Shown: piece by piece, positions 44,604-55,281 of the stretch
Layout of the letters: every line of letters begins with the position of its first letter
Position numbering within the stretch: position 1 is the stretch's first letter
NCBI GenBank assembly: GCA_038380435.1
Contig: JAWZYU010000025.1
Location: 51,096,691 to 51,160,690 of the forward strand
Direction of reading: 5' to 3'
DNA: 64,000 bases
Origin: Ryuthela nishihirai
Taxonomy: Eukaryota; Arthropoda; Arachnida; Araneae; Heptathelidae
The notes under the pieces: model-generated
Database searches by the model: none
What the model was told of the DNA's origin: nothing
Seen by the model: the letters and a program-made list of their open reading frames with translations, nothing else
Position numbers and translations under genes: made by a program

Positions 44604-44734
44604 CCCCCTATATGACCTGGTATTCCTAACAGAACTAGCCCATTTACTGTTAATTAATATATAATCTATCATATTATGCAGCCCACCTGGTGAAACCCAT
44701 TTGTATTTATGTATGCCGCGGTGTTTGTAATAAA
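44604..44734 (-). mobile_element. RTE-like LINE endonuclease fragment
   Basis: An isolated about 130-bp piece coding YYKHRGIHKYKWVSPGGL and MIDYILINSKWASSVRNT on the minus strand, equal to the end of the endonuclease domain of the RTE family. A family internal fragment without 3' end is unusual and suggests deletion or rearrangement. Just left of it are cacgtg and tgacgtca motifs (44,556-44,584). Confidence 0.75.
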
Positions 44735-45257
44735 AAAAAAAATATAAAAAAATATACACTTATTTTTTTTATATTAACAAATTTCTTGATTCATTCTAAA
44801 GATTTTTTTCATATTTTATATATTAAAATTTTTTGCAAAATATATTTTATTTCTATTTGGCTAATGTTGAAGTTTAATTCTCTAATAAGTGGATTATTTT
44901 GATCAAAAATCGCCTAACATCATTTTTTTAAACTATTTTATGTATTTTAAATGTAAAAGAATAATTATTTTTATGTAGACATTATAATTAATTGTAATTG
45001 CACTTTATGGTATGTTCCTATAATTTCATGCAGTTAAGCATAAGACTCAACATATTTTCGCATTGGAAACCAAAGGATTCCGAATCAATTTTCTCTGTTG
45101 ATTAAATATTTTGAACCAAAAATGAAGAAATTCTTATTTGTAATACTTCTGTGAATATCATTTTGGCTAATATTGATATATTTCCTTACTGACAAAAAAA
45201 TACATTTTGTGATTATCTGTGAAATATTATTAATACTAGTCTTTTTCGCAATGATTG
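44735..45257. other. No recognisable feature
   Basis: Extremely AT-rich sequence. Confidence 0.5.
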
Positions 45258-46136
45258 TGTTACGAGGGAACCGCACTTGGTCCCTTGAAGGCACGAGATC
45301 GTACAGATTTAAATTGATTATTAGCTTCTAGTTTGAATAACGATGAAAAGGTTGTTCTAATTAATTCACTCAACTCTGCAGTTGGATAACAGAGTTTAAT
45401 CAAAAGGATAAATCTGATATAAAAGCTGCACTAAGTTAATTATGTTATTTAAGCAGATTGATTCTGATTTTAACAAGTCCACGTAAGATTCTAAGTTCAA
45501 TGATATCTGAAGGTTCTTTTTCAATCGATAACTTAGTTTACCTGAGGAAAATTAAAATCCCTCGTTATTCAAGCGGGTACATCCGTCAATTGGGTGGTCC
45601 AAATTCTCATCTAGTGGGATGGCACTCAGATAAATATTAAGTAAGATGAGGGCAGACTTTTACCTTGAAGATCTCAGCTCAGCTAATGCAGTTCAAGTGC
45701 TCACTATGGGGAAATCCAGAGGGCATGCTTTCAGCTGGGGTGGGCGCTATCTTTTTTCTGACGCTCTCTAGCTAAGGGGAGAAGAAGACAGAGAACTGTG
45801 CGCGGTTCAAAGTAATATCCTTTCTTCTTAATCTAAACACAGCTCTCAAGTCCCACGTTCGCGTTCTCTATTGGTTCGGTGGCGTAGGGACGCTCAGAGG
45901 ATGATAACCATATTAGGCATCCTACTGGGATGTGGGTTTTCAGGGAAACTGAATCTCCCAACGGTCTGAAAATAGGGGATTCCATATAAGGTTCAAGAGT
46001 GGGAGAGCGATAGAGCTCAAAAATAAACATTTGGTTTCTATGCTTCTTTTAGACTTATAAGAAGCTAAGCTGTTTCCTTATAATAGAATTATTTCTACAT
46101 TATTAGTTATCAAGGTATGCTAATATCATAATAACA
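45258..46136 (-). mobile_element. LTR of an env-bearing retroelement
   Basis: Read on the minus strand, a polypurine tract (aaaagggggagga, about 46,137-46,152) is followed directly by tgttattatg. The other end reads tcgtaaca, giving TGTTA...TAACA termini over 879 bp. The position right after an env-like ORF fits a 3' LTR. No partner LTR lies in the window, so neither length nor TSD can be confirmed. Confidence 0.6.
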
Positions 46137-46582
46137 TTCCTCCCCCTTTTAATTTTAACTCCAGGGTTTTGTAGGATTTGCTCTGATCTATTCGCGTTTC
46201 CTTCAGATGTCAATGATGTACATGTATGCACTAAGAATATAATAATAATCTGCTTTTACAAATGACCAGCAGCTCTAACAATCACAAAAAAGATGTAATA
46301 CAAAACACAAAAGGCAGTGGCAATTATCCTGCCTGAAAATCAATAATAACATCTCTTAGAGAGATGCAAAGTTCCATTAAAATAATTCTTCAAGGTGGTG
46401 GCTTGACTCTGGCTCCGAGGTAACTTTCGGATGAAGTGTAGTCATCTAGTTGATAAAGGTACGATCATCAGTAGGAGTCTTTCTTTCAGCTCAAGGTAGT
46501 TTGGGTTGATTCCTCTTGTTTTACAGCATTTTTTCATGAAACAATAAAACCAATATAAGGTATTAGTACCGTTCTTATCAAA

Positions 46583-47191
46583 TTAGCGTTTACAAATAGG
46601 CATTACAGGAGATGTAATAAATAAACACAATACAACAGTAGTAATTAAGTACATTGGATATTTTATATTTCCAAAATATCGAACCCAATTGGTTTTCGTT
46701 AGGGAATCCCAAAAATCTGTTCCACTGGAATATAATTCCCTGGAAGCAAGACTCGAATAGTTTAATCCATAAACAGACAAATTTGGTTCCAATAAACAAA
46801 AACTAAGGGGCTGACATGCAGAAATGGTGCATCCATTGAAACATATTTTTTCCTTATGACATCTAGTCAAAGTTTTAAACTCTCTCTCATATACTTCAGG
46901 TGAGGTTAATTTTACTGATCTTGTAGCTACTATAATGTTAAGGAAAGTCACTGAAGCAGTGCCTAATAAGCAAGTGCTAAAGACATGAATTTTCAATTTT
47001 GCCATGGAATCACAATCATAGCATCCTGTAGGACTTTCAGGGTTTCCTACTATTTTGGGGCACACTGTATGTGTTTCCAAAGCAAATTGATAACCTGTGA
47101 AAGAAAGGTGTAACACTAGAGGTGCACTTTGAAGTACACTACTGACTAGCTCTTGCTGAAAATAATGGAGAGCTAAGATTTTTGTGGACAA
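46583..47191 (-). pseudogene. Envelope-like glycoprotein fragment (possible phlebovirus-Gc-type class II fusion protein)
   Basis: A 202-codon frame, open after an upstream stop. It is cysteine-rich: a GCYDC motif near residue 57, further cysteines around residues 74, 110, 117, 122 and 126. A hydrophobic segment near the end (LITTVVLCLFIT) may be a transmembrane anchor, followed by a short basic tail. The cysteine spacing recalls the C-terminal part of phlebovirus-like Gc proteins carried by some BEL/Pao or Gypsy elements. It is truncated on its N-terminal side by Tc1-type sequence at 47,385. The function is presumed lost; the family call is tentative. Confidence 0.45.
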
Positions 47192-47384
47192 GACACCTGA
47201 TTAATTTGGTATTAATCTACTGGAAAGGTGTAATAAAGTTTGGAAGTAAGGCATTTACATTTTACTGCCTTAAACGTAACTTTAATACTAAAGAGATTAG
47301 AGTTGCTAGGAATCGTAAACCATAGACAACTACTGAATCCAAGATTCAGAAGTGTTATCTGAAGTTTAGTATATAGTTTACAAT

Positions 47385-47640
47385 GTTGAACATTTCCAAT
47401 TCAAGGTCCAGTTCTGATGCTCGCATGCCCACTGTAGACACTTTTGATGATGAACCGAGGTTAGAATGGGCACTCAGAGTGGCCTACAGCTACGCAGACC
47501 CATTTCCAGCAGGGTTTGATGTACTGTGTGTTCTAACACATTACTTCCATCACCAGCATTCAAATTAGGGGAGAGTTGCGCCTCAATATGCCTTCTGTTT
47601 GCTCGTACTATACGGGATATCTCATACTATACAGAATAGT
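47385..47640 (-). pseudogene. Tc1-type transposase fragment, inverted relative to its neighbour
   Basis: Minus-strand readings include IVRANRRHIEAQLSPNLNAG, VLEHTVHQT and LRSCRPL, then a degraded CLQWACEHQNWTL segment. It is homologous to the plus-strand copy at 48,080-48,300, so two Tc1 copies lie head to head. Confidence 0.72.
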
Positions 47641-48556
47641 TCGTGATAGTCTTCCTGCCACTTGAAGCAATAGCGGATACTTCGGTGTATATGAAACCTT
47701 TTGGTTACATATACATTGAAGAGCCAAAACATTATGACCAGCACGCCTTTATGCAAATCGAAGCAATTGCAAGTAAACGACAGCGAGTGTGGTCATGAAA
47801 TGGTATGAAACATCGCCTGATACTGAGCTCTGTTAGTGGTATTCTTGTTCTTCAGATGGGAAAGGCAATGGACTCAAGTTTGACAAAGGCCAAATTGTAA
47901 TGATCAAACGACTGGGTGAGAGAATTTCCGAGATGGCAAGGCTTGTGTGGTGCTCACAGTCAGCTGTGGTTAGTACCTTCAAAAAGTGGTCCCAGGAGGG
48001 AAAAACCACAAACTACCGGCAAGCTGTGGGCCAAAAGCTGCTTATCGATGCTACAGATGAGTGCAGGCTATCCTGTATAGTACGTGCCAACAACAGGGAC
48101 ATTGAGGCACAACTCTCCCCTAATTTGAATGCTGGTGATGGAAATGTGTTAGAACACACAGTACATCAAACCTGCTGAAAATGGGTCTGCATAGCTGCAG
48201 GCCACTCTGAGTGCCCATGCTAACCTCGGTTCACCGTCAAAAGTGCCTACAAAGGGCATGTGAGCATCAAAACTGGGCCTTGAATGATTAGGTCGTCTGA
48301 TCCAATGAATCTCGTTTTCTGTTGCGCCATGTGGACGGTCGGGTATGTGTGCATCATTTACCTGGGAAAGTGTCGGCACCAGGATGCACCTTGGGACAAA
48401 AACAAGCTAGTGGAGGAAGTGTAATGCTTTGGGCAATGTTCTGCTTTGAAAACCTGGGTCTTTTCATTCATCTGCAGGAAACTACGAGATCTACCATCTA
48501 AACATCCTTTCATGACGGTATACACCTCTAGTAGTGCCTTCTTTCAGCAGGATAAT

Positions 48557-50110
48557 TGTCATGGGGGGGGAGAGATTTATAGTGTTATATACATATACAG
48601 GGTGAATCTGAAAAAGTGGGCAAAACTTTTACGGGGTGGTAGAAGGCAGCTATACGAGCAATATTCGTCATAGAATGTATGGTCGGAACGCAAGTGGTGA
48701 GAAGTTAAAAGGTAGTTTTCCACTGTCACTTTTAAAGAATGAACACAAGAAGGAGAGGAGATACTTCAGAAAACATTTTATTAACAGGAATGTAATTGAG
48801 GTACATGCTCAAAGAAATTGTTCAAAAGAGCTGCCGCCAGCTGTAATGCAGGCTTCACACCAACGGGATAGGGACCGACGCACATTTGCAAAGACACCAG
48901 GCATTTCCCGAATATCGCCGGCAACAACGGCGATCCTGGCAACTAGAACCATATCGGTTTCAATGGGGCACTCGTAGATTAGGCTTTTCATATGGCCCCA
49001 CAGGAAAAAGTTCAAACACGAGAGATCCGGCGATCTTGGTGGCCAAGCTATGGCGATCTTGGTGGCCTACCTCTACCATTCCAACGCCACCTAGCGGCTC
49101 GCCGTTTGCGTTCCGCCCATACTTTCTATGACGAATATTGCTCGTATAGCTGCGTTCTACCACCCCGTAAAGTTTTGCCCACTTTTTCAGATTCACCCTG
49201 TATAATGTGGTTCCACCCCAGATCTTGCCGTTCGAACTAGTGGTCGTATCCTTTTTTTCTTATTGCCAAATTGGGGCAGACTCTAGGATCACTACTTACT
49301 TCGATAGACACATATTGATATTCACAAGCATTAAGATGAATCATAATAACGGATAACAGAATTTATTACACAGATCATTTTTAAACGAGTCACATTTAAG
49401 TATTAAAACTTCTGACGATATCAGGCGTCTCTAGTGCGGCCTCTTTCTATTTGAAGGGACTTAGAGCGGCTGCCTAAGCCAACTTAGAGCTAATCGCTCG
49501 ATCCAATACTCAAAGGGAGAATAGACCTAAATGGTCTGTTGATCTCATCCGGGGGGCGACGGTGATAGGCAGCGCAACCTTACACAAGCACAGTTGGGGA
49601 AAAGCTTTACCAAACCAGAAAGAACTTTGACCCTACCTCGTTTTATGTAGACGGATCACAGAAGGCATCATTATTGTCCAGTCGCTGTTCGGCCACACTA
49701 TTTCACCGGGGACAACTCACCACTTCTCTTTCCTCTCAGAGACAAGAATTTTCGACTAAAGAAGGCTTGATAAATCGTGTCCTCTCAGTTTTATATTCTC
49801 CACTGGCTCCCTAGTGGAGGTCACAAGAAACTTTGCACAGGTGCTTCTCATTGGCTTCGATGAGCCGAGGTGTGGATCTTCAGCACCTCAGGCAAGAGTT
49901 GTTTACTTCGGCGGCCACGTATCATTCACTATCTGGGGAGCACCGGACCACGCTGTATGGGGTCCATGCCGCCAGCAATGCTTTCTTCCAGTCAAGTTGG
50001 GCGCCAAAGTGGAGGCAAGGTGGGTTGGCGCTAGTAGTGAAAACAATGGCGTCTGAGGCCTTCTGCACCAACAGTTGTGTTCACACTTTGAAACAAACGT
50101 GGGCACGACA
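48557..50110. mobile_element. Probable solo LTR inside the Tc1 element
   Basis: The Tc1 frame is interrupted exactly between its QDN and VPCHT codons by a segment starting tgtcatgg and ending cacgaca (TGTC...GACA termini). Without the nested TIR element it is about 950 bp. Flanks taat and caat could be a decayed 4-bp TSD. The internal ORFs have no recognisable domain, fitting an LTR. Strand and family are undetermined. Confidence 0.5.
48598..49200. mobile_element. Non-autonomous TIR transposon with TA TSD
   Basis: 603 bp bounded by cagggtgaatctgaaaaag and its inverse, with terminal inverted repeats of about 105 bp differing at only a few positions. Target TA is present on both sides (48,596-48,597; 49,201-49,202). 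The middle keeps the C-terminal end of a DDE transposase on the minus strand (48,809-49,015: FFLWGHMKSLIYECPIETD, PGVFANVRRSLSRWCEACI). It is thus a deletion derivative of an autonomous element, in a family related to the pseudogene at 38,036. Confidence 0.9.
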
Positions 50111-50234
50111 CAATGTGCCATGCCACACTGTCTGGATTGTTTGAGAATGGTTCATGGAACATGAGGAAGACTTCCAGGTATTGCCCTGGCCTCCAAATTC
50201 ACTATCATCATCATCATCCTCAAGCAGCCATGGG

Positions 50235-51239
50235 CTACGGAGGTCCAACCAGACCGTGCAATTTAGTTCTCCAAGCAAGTCTATCCTGAGCTACATCTAC
50301 TGCATCTGTCCACTGCACACCAATTCTAACAAGGTCCTGTTTGACATTGTCTGCCCACCGCATCCTAGGTCTCCCCTTCTTTCCGAGGCCTTTAGGCACA
50401 CTGTTCATAACCCTATTCGCCAATCTATAATTATTCATACGGGCAACATGGCCAAACCAACGGAGTTTCTCTCTGCACAATATGCTGCTTAAAGGAGGTT
50501 GCAAACTCCTTTGCCTAATCTCATCATTAGTTACAAAGTTGAACCACCTAATGCCCAAGATACTGCGTAAGCATCTGGAATCAAAAGCATCTAGTTTCCT
50601 GTTATCTTGTTTACAAAGTGTCCAAGTTTCACTACCATAACTAACCCTAGAAAGAATCAAACTATTATACAGTCTAATTTTAGTCTTTAGGTGTATACGC
50701 CTATTTCTCCACACTCTCCATAGGTTCTTAAAAGTCCCGGCAGCAATCCCTATTCGTCTGTTAATCTCATGCCGCACATCACCATTATCTGTTACATAGC
50801 TCCCAAGATAATTAAACTGCGACACCTTCTCAAGACTGCAACCATTCAGATTAACTGAATCACAGCCTGCCTGACCAATTTTCATCACTTTAGTTTTCTC
50901 TCTGTTTATAACCAAACCTACTCCATTACCAGTCTCATCAACAGCTCGAATGAAAGAGTTCATCTCATCAACATCATTTGCCAAAAGGGCTAAATCATCT
51001 GCATAATCTAAATCAGAAATTTTCGTATCTCCAGCCCATTTAAGGCCAAAATCTTTCCCTTGAAGTGAATTGCGCATAACATAATCAATAACCAAGCTAA
51101 AGAGAAAAGGAGACAAAATGCACCCTTGTCGAACACCAGAAGTAATGCTAAACCAATTGCTACAAGCCTTACCAACTCTCACACACGACTCGGTGTTATT
51201 ATAGAGAGCTTTCATAATGTTAACTGTCTGGTATACCAT
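50235..51239 (-). CDS. RT C-terminal half of RTE copy 5
   Basis: A 334-codon frame overlapping the previous ORF by 20 bp. It carries GVRQGCILSPF, the catalytic YADDLALLA, and the C-terminal domain (WRNRRIHLKTK, WTLCKQDNRKL, LRWFGHVARM, GRPRMRWADNVKQDL), ending GLVGPP as in copy 1. Alone it lacks motif A and could not be active. Confidence 0.88.
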   Translation of the reverse strand: MVYQTVNIMKALYNNTESCVRVGKACSNWFSITSGVRQGCILSPFLFSLVIDYVMRNSLQGKDFGLKWAGDTKISDLDYADDLALLANDVDEMNSFIRAVDETGNGVGLVINREKTKVMKIGQAGCDSVNLNGCSLEKVSQFNYLGSYVTDNGDVRHEINRRIGIAAGTFKNLWRVWRNRRIHLKTKIRLYNSLILSRVSYGSETWTLCKQDNRKLDAFDSRCLRSILGIRWFNFVTNDEIRQRSLQPPLSSILCREKLRWFGHVARMNNYRLANRVMNSVPKGLGKKGRPRMRWADNVKQDLVRIGVQWTDAVDVAQDRLAWRTKLHGLVGPP

Positions 51240-53262
51240 ATGATCTCACAATCAACCACAAATTATGATGATCAACAGAGTCGAAAGCCTTTTTGAAATC
51301 AACAAAGCTAGCAAACAAAGGTTTTTGAAACTCTAAACATTTCTCAAGAATCTGCCTAAGTGAAAATATCTGATCCACACATCCCCTACCACTTCTGAAT
51401 CCACATTGCTCATCACGCAATTGGCTGTCAACCAGATTCTTAATTCTATTAAGCACAATCATGGAAAGAGCTTTACCTGGAACAGAGAGTAGGCTGATAC
51501 CCCTATAGTTATCACAAGAACTGCGATCACCTTTTTTGAAAATAGGGATAACAATAGCTCTGCTAAAATCTTTAGGAACCATGCCTTTATCATAAAAGTC
51601 ATTCAAAATTTCAGTCATCCAAATGGTAACTGAAACATTCCCAGCTCTAAGCATTTCCGTAGTAATTTCATCCACCCCTGGGGATTTATGAAGTTTAAGT
51701 TTAGAAATAGCCAAACTAACTTCAGATTGTGTTATAGGGCCAACATTAAAGCCAACAATGCATCTATCATCATTACAAACAATGGGAGTAGAACTAACCA
51801 CATTGTTTAGAACATCACTGAAATGCTCAGCCCACCTAGTCATGACAGAATCCTCCCCTTCTATAATCTTACCATGTTTATCCTTCAATCCTTGTATGCC
51901 TGTCCGTTTTCTACCACACAAAACATTAACTATCTGGTACAGCTCTCTGCTGTTGTGCTGTCTAACTGCTTCCTCAGCTTTGTCAGCCAAACCATCAAGC
52001 CAAAGATTCTTATCAGCAGCTAACTGATCCTTTACAAGTTTATTAAGGTCTCTGCAATGCTTTCTATTAGTACTAGTAGGGTATTGATTAAGGGCATTCC
52101 TGCAGTTCTTTCTTTCCGAAATAAGTTCAAGTGCCTTATCACTCAGATAATTTTGCCTCTTCTGCTCCTTTTTTCCTAAAAGAGTACTGTTAGTGTCCAA
52201 AAAAGTCTGTTTAAAATGATCCCATTCTTCCTCAACTTCAGTAGTAAGCAAACCATGACTGTCATAATGACTAAGTAACGTATCATGGTAAGCTTTGGCT
52301 ATAACTGGATCTTTCAGAGCTTCAGTATTAAAAGTAAATTTTTTAACCCTAGCACAACACTTTTTAAGTTTAAGTTGCAACACACTTTTAACAAGGTAAT
52401 GGTCAGATCCAATTTCAGCTCCCCTATATGCCCTGGAATTCGTAACAGAACTAGCCCATTTGCTGTTAATTAATATGTAATCAATCATATTCTTATGCAG
52501 CCCATCAGGTGAAACCCATGTGTACTTATGTATGTCGCGGTGTTTGTAATAAGTGTTAGTTATTCTGAATCCATTGAGTTTACTTACCTGTAGGAGACGT
52601 TGCCCATTGCCATTGCAGCTACCAATACCAAAAGGGCCTATTACTCCTCCCCAAAGGTCAGAGTCAGTACCAACTTTGGCATTGAAGTCACCAAGAACGA
52701 AAAGAAGAAATACGAAAAGAAGGGTAATATCTCCTTTCTTGACAGAATTTAAAATATCCCGAAGTTGTTCATAAAACCTATCCTTCTCATCCTCATCAGC
52801 ATCCTCAGTGGGGGCATAACAGCAGATAACATTCAAGTCTTTAACGCTTGTCTGAAATTTTGCTGTAAGAAACCTTTCATTAATGCACTCATATCCTAGA
52901 AGAGCATCGCTAGCGTGTCTGCTGAGAAGCAGACCCACGCCTTGGTGATGCTTATTGTCGTCCCTCCCTGAAAAGAGAAATTTAAAATTATTTTTAAGAA
53001 TCTGACCTTTATCAATCCATCTGGTCTCTTGCAAGCCGAGAATATCTAAATTATAACGGTGGAATTCTTGCGTGAGGACATCAAGAGAAAAAGCTCTGTG
53101 CGGAGTCCTCACATTCCAACTACCTATGGAGAGAAAATGGTTAGTGGGATGTTTAAAGAAACTATGTTTATTGAGAGAGGGAATGCCGACAATATCAAAC
53201 AGCCCCCTAATCGCAGATATGGGGCAAAGACCCGTTCCCCCACTACTAAAGGCTGAAGCCAT
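51220..53262 (-). CDS. Endonuclease and RT N-terminal half of RTE copy 5
   Basis: A 680-codon frame. The EEP endonuclease spans about residues 45-295: SWNVRT (48-53), LGLQETRW (75-82), CYAPTED (148-154), GDFNAKVG (191-198), SDHYLV (286-291). Between KKGDIT and GDFN it has nine extra residues (hydrophobic, FVFLLF) from a small DNA duplication absent in copies 1 and 3. RT starts near residue 505 (KSPGVDEITTEML, IPIFKKGDRSSCDNYRGISLL) and includes motif A (FVDFKKAFDSV). It stops after YGIPDS because of a short out-of-frame deletion. The rest continues in the next frame at 50,235-51,239. Confidence 0.88.
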   Translation of the reverse strand: MASAFSSGGTGLCPISAIRGLFDIVGIPSLNKHSFFKHPTNHFLSIGSWNVRTPHRAFSLDVLTQEFHRYNLDILGLQETRWIDKGQILKNNFKFLFSGRDDNKHHQGVGLLLSRHASDALLGYECINERFLTAKFQTSVKDLNVICCYAPTEDADEDEKDRFYEQLRDILNSVKKGDITLLFVFLLFVLGDFNAKVGTDSDLWGGVIGPFGIGSCNGNGQRLLQVSKLNGFRITNTYYKHRDIHKYTWVSPDGLHKNMIDYILINSKWASSVTNSRAYRGAEIGSDHYLVKSVLQLKLKKCCARVKKFTFNTEALKDPVIAKAYHDTLLSHYDSHGLLTTEVEEEWDHFKQTFLDTNSTLLGKKEQKRQNYLSDKALELISERKNCRNALNQYPTSTNRKHCRDLNKLVKDQLAADKNLWLDGLADKAEEAVRQHNSRELYQIVNVLCGRKRTGIQGLKDKHGKIIEGEDSVMTRWAEHFSDVLNNVVSSTPIVCNDDRCIVGFNVGPITQSEVSLAISKLKLHKSPGVDEITTEMLRAGNVSVTIWMTEILNDFYDKGMVPKDFSRAIVIPIFKKGDRSSCDNYRGISLLSVPGKALSMIVLNRIKNLVDSQLRDEQCGFRSGRGCVDQIFSLRQILEKCLEFQKPLFASFVDFKKAFDSVDHHNLWLIVRSYGIPDS

Positions 53263-53905
53263 CTACACTGGAAGACTTCCTCCAATGTAGAATTTGACGA
53301 TGCCAATAGAAGCAAAGAGTTCAGGTGCCTGCGATGACTTCTACTCAGGATTATCCACCAGCTGATAAACATATCCTGTGAATCTATTCACTTGGGGCTG
53401 TCAACCCACAAACAAACAGAAAACACAGCGGAAGATTTTCCCTCTACAGAAGCCCACCAGTGCAGCAAAATCAGGATCCATAATCAAGCTCAGAGCCATA
53501 TATCTGTCCAGTCCAGTGGGTTTATATGGTCAGCACCAGGACCCTGTGTGGTTGACCACTCCTCAGCAGGGTAGAAAAAAAAGAAAAGTAGCCATAGTTG
53601 TCCAGATCAGTAGGCCACACTAATCTGGCAGCCCTCCCCTTCCGTTCACTTCCACAAGAGAGTATCTCTTTTGAAAGTTGCTAACGGTCCGCACCACGAG
53701 AAGGCGGGGTCGGACATTAGGTGCTAGGCCTGGCCGGTTCTATGCATCATCACAGGGGATTGGTGCATATCTCTCCTTCCAGTGACTATTCTCCAGACAT
53801 CAGATCAATAGAGGATCTGTGATTTGTGTTGGAACAGCAAATAACATCTGCAGCGGCTCAACCACGTAACTTACAAGAGTTAAAGGATCTGCTAGTACAA
53901 AATTT

Positions 53906-54846
53906 CATGAACTCTATCAGCAATATATATTAATTGAAAATTCTATATATGTGATAAAGAAACAAGTTTAATGTTCAGTACAGAAAGATTTGGTTCTTAA
54001 ACTACATCAAAGCCAAAATACAGATGAATGTAACATACAAGATAGGAAATAAGTTACCATGTAACCCCTTTTTTGCTATCTCAATACCTATTTCAATGGC
54101 TTCTTTCTGTGTATAGGATGCTGTGGCTTGCCTCTAGAACTTGCCTAGTGCCTGTGGCCTTTTCACATCAATCTACCTGTTATCTGCATAAAAAAAGCTT
54201 TGTGAGCAATAATTAAAAAAAGTAATATATATTCATTATACAGTAGAAAATCTGATGGAACTGAATTCTTAATGAGCAAACATAAAAATCTATAATTAAA
54301 ATTCTGAGAAAATTACACAAAGAATATTCTTTGAAAGTTAGATTGGCAGATGTGTATAAATATGAAATACAATAACTCAAGCCTGAAGAGGTGGTATAAC
54401 TCTAGTTGTATGCCAAATGAAAGCTTATGATATGGAGAATGTCATTTACAATACATTTTACAGTTTAAGTTAAAGACCTGAACAAAGCTAGATAAATTGC
54501 AAAATAATTGCATAATATATATTATGAGTAACTGCTTTTCACTGTTTGAAAAAAAAAATTTTTTCTTTAAATTTTAATAAATTTACACTTCACCCAAAAC
54601 AGTTTCTTTTAAGAGACAAAGTATTCACTTTTAAATCATTATTTACATTCTAAAATGAACATAAATATTTTACTGTTGTGTTTTGAAAACTTAATACAAT
54701 TACACTGCTTATCACTGATATTGTTGCACTCTGAACATGTGAATAGATTCATCTGAAAATTTGCCTATAGACACCTCACATATAGATATGCTAATTATTA
54801 GTTTTACATAAAATCAAATGGAGAAGTGTGTACAGGTAGTCTCTGT
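53906..54846. other. No gene; one R3-like unit
   Basis: AT-rich. About 54,390-54,450 reads, in reverse, ataagctttcatttggcat then acaactagag, similar to the R3 core at 19.6 kb. Confidence 0.4.
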
Positions 54847-55281
54847 CCATCCATAGTAAATACGCAGATTACATGTAGAAACAGACTTCAACAATTATTA
54901 AAAATATCTGAAAAAAATTGTCGCTGACACAGCAGGAATCAAACCTGCAACTCTCTAGATAATGCCAGAGCATTCTACCATTAAACCATGCATCAGATGT
55001 TAAAATCATTCAGAATAAGATCTATAAACCTTTCACTGAGATGTGGCGGACCTTGCACCATCTACTCTTTAGAAGAGGTTCCTGAAGAATATCAGTGAAA
55101 GATTTATAGGTCTTATTCTGGAAGATTTTAACATCTGATACAGGGTTTAATGGTAGAGTGCTCTGGCATATATCTAGAAAGTTACAGGTTCAATTCCCAC
55201 GTCAACGATAATTTTTTCAGGTGCTTTTAATAATTGTTGAAGTCTATTTCTACTGGTAATCTGTGTATATACTATGGATGG
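54847..55281. repeat. 435-bp palindrome with a tRNA-like sequence in each arm
   Basis: Outer ends ccatccatag and ctatggatgg pair, and the arms (about 200 bp each) remain alignable to near the centre at about 55,064. Each arm holds a tRNA-like segment: ggtttaatggtaga, tgctctggca and aggttcaattccc on the right, and its inverse on the left. Arms differ by substitutions and small indels. This could be a foldback transposon or an inverted pair of tRNA-derived SINEs. Confidence 0.75.

Larger units (their letters stand above)
50201..53787 (-). mobile_element. RTE-like LINE copy 5, near-intact (subfamily B)
   Basis: About 3.59 kb from the GAT-repeat tail (50,201-50,217) to a 5' end about 20 bp short of copies 1 and 2. 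It interrupts the Tc1 codons between PPNS and the following proline. A short direct repeat attc (50,197-50,200 and 53,788-53,791) may be the TSD. The single ORF is broken only once, by a small deletion near 51,225-51,235. It is the best-preserved copy in the window. Confidence 0.9.
47714..53905 (+). mobile_element. Tc1-type transposon, split by two insertions
   Basis: The left end cattgaagagccaaaac follows a TA dinucleotide (47,712-47,713). Transposase pieces on the plus strand follow in order. The helix-turn-helix ORF is 47,900-48,178 (CSQSAVVSTFKKWSQEGKTT). Next come ESRFLLRHVDGRVCVHH-like and GGSVMLWAMFCFENLG readings (48,300-48,470), then FFQQDN (to 48,556). After a probable solo LTR, VPCHTVWIV and FQVLPWPPN resume at 50,111-50,200. 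After RTE copy 5, LEQQITSAAAQPRNLQELK continues at 53,788-53,905. Stops and frameshifts abound, and the right TIR is missing. Confidence 0.82.

Noticed and set aside
46590..46799. 69-codon minus-strand ORF inside the env-like frame
   Set aside because: Alternative frame of the same DNA with no independent support.
54930..55000. tRNA gene in the palindrome arm
   Set aside because: The anticodon loop region is too long and the arms differ from each other; better explained as a repeat-derived tRNA-like head.
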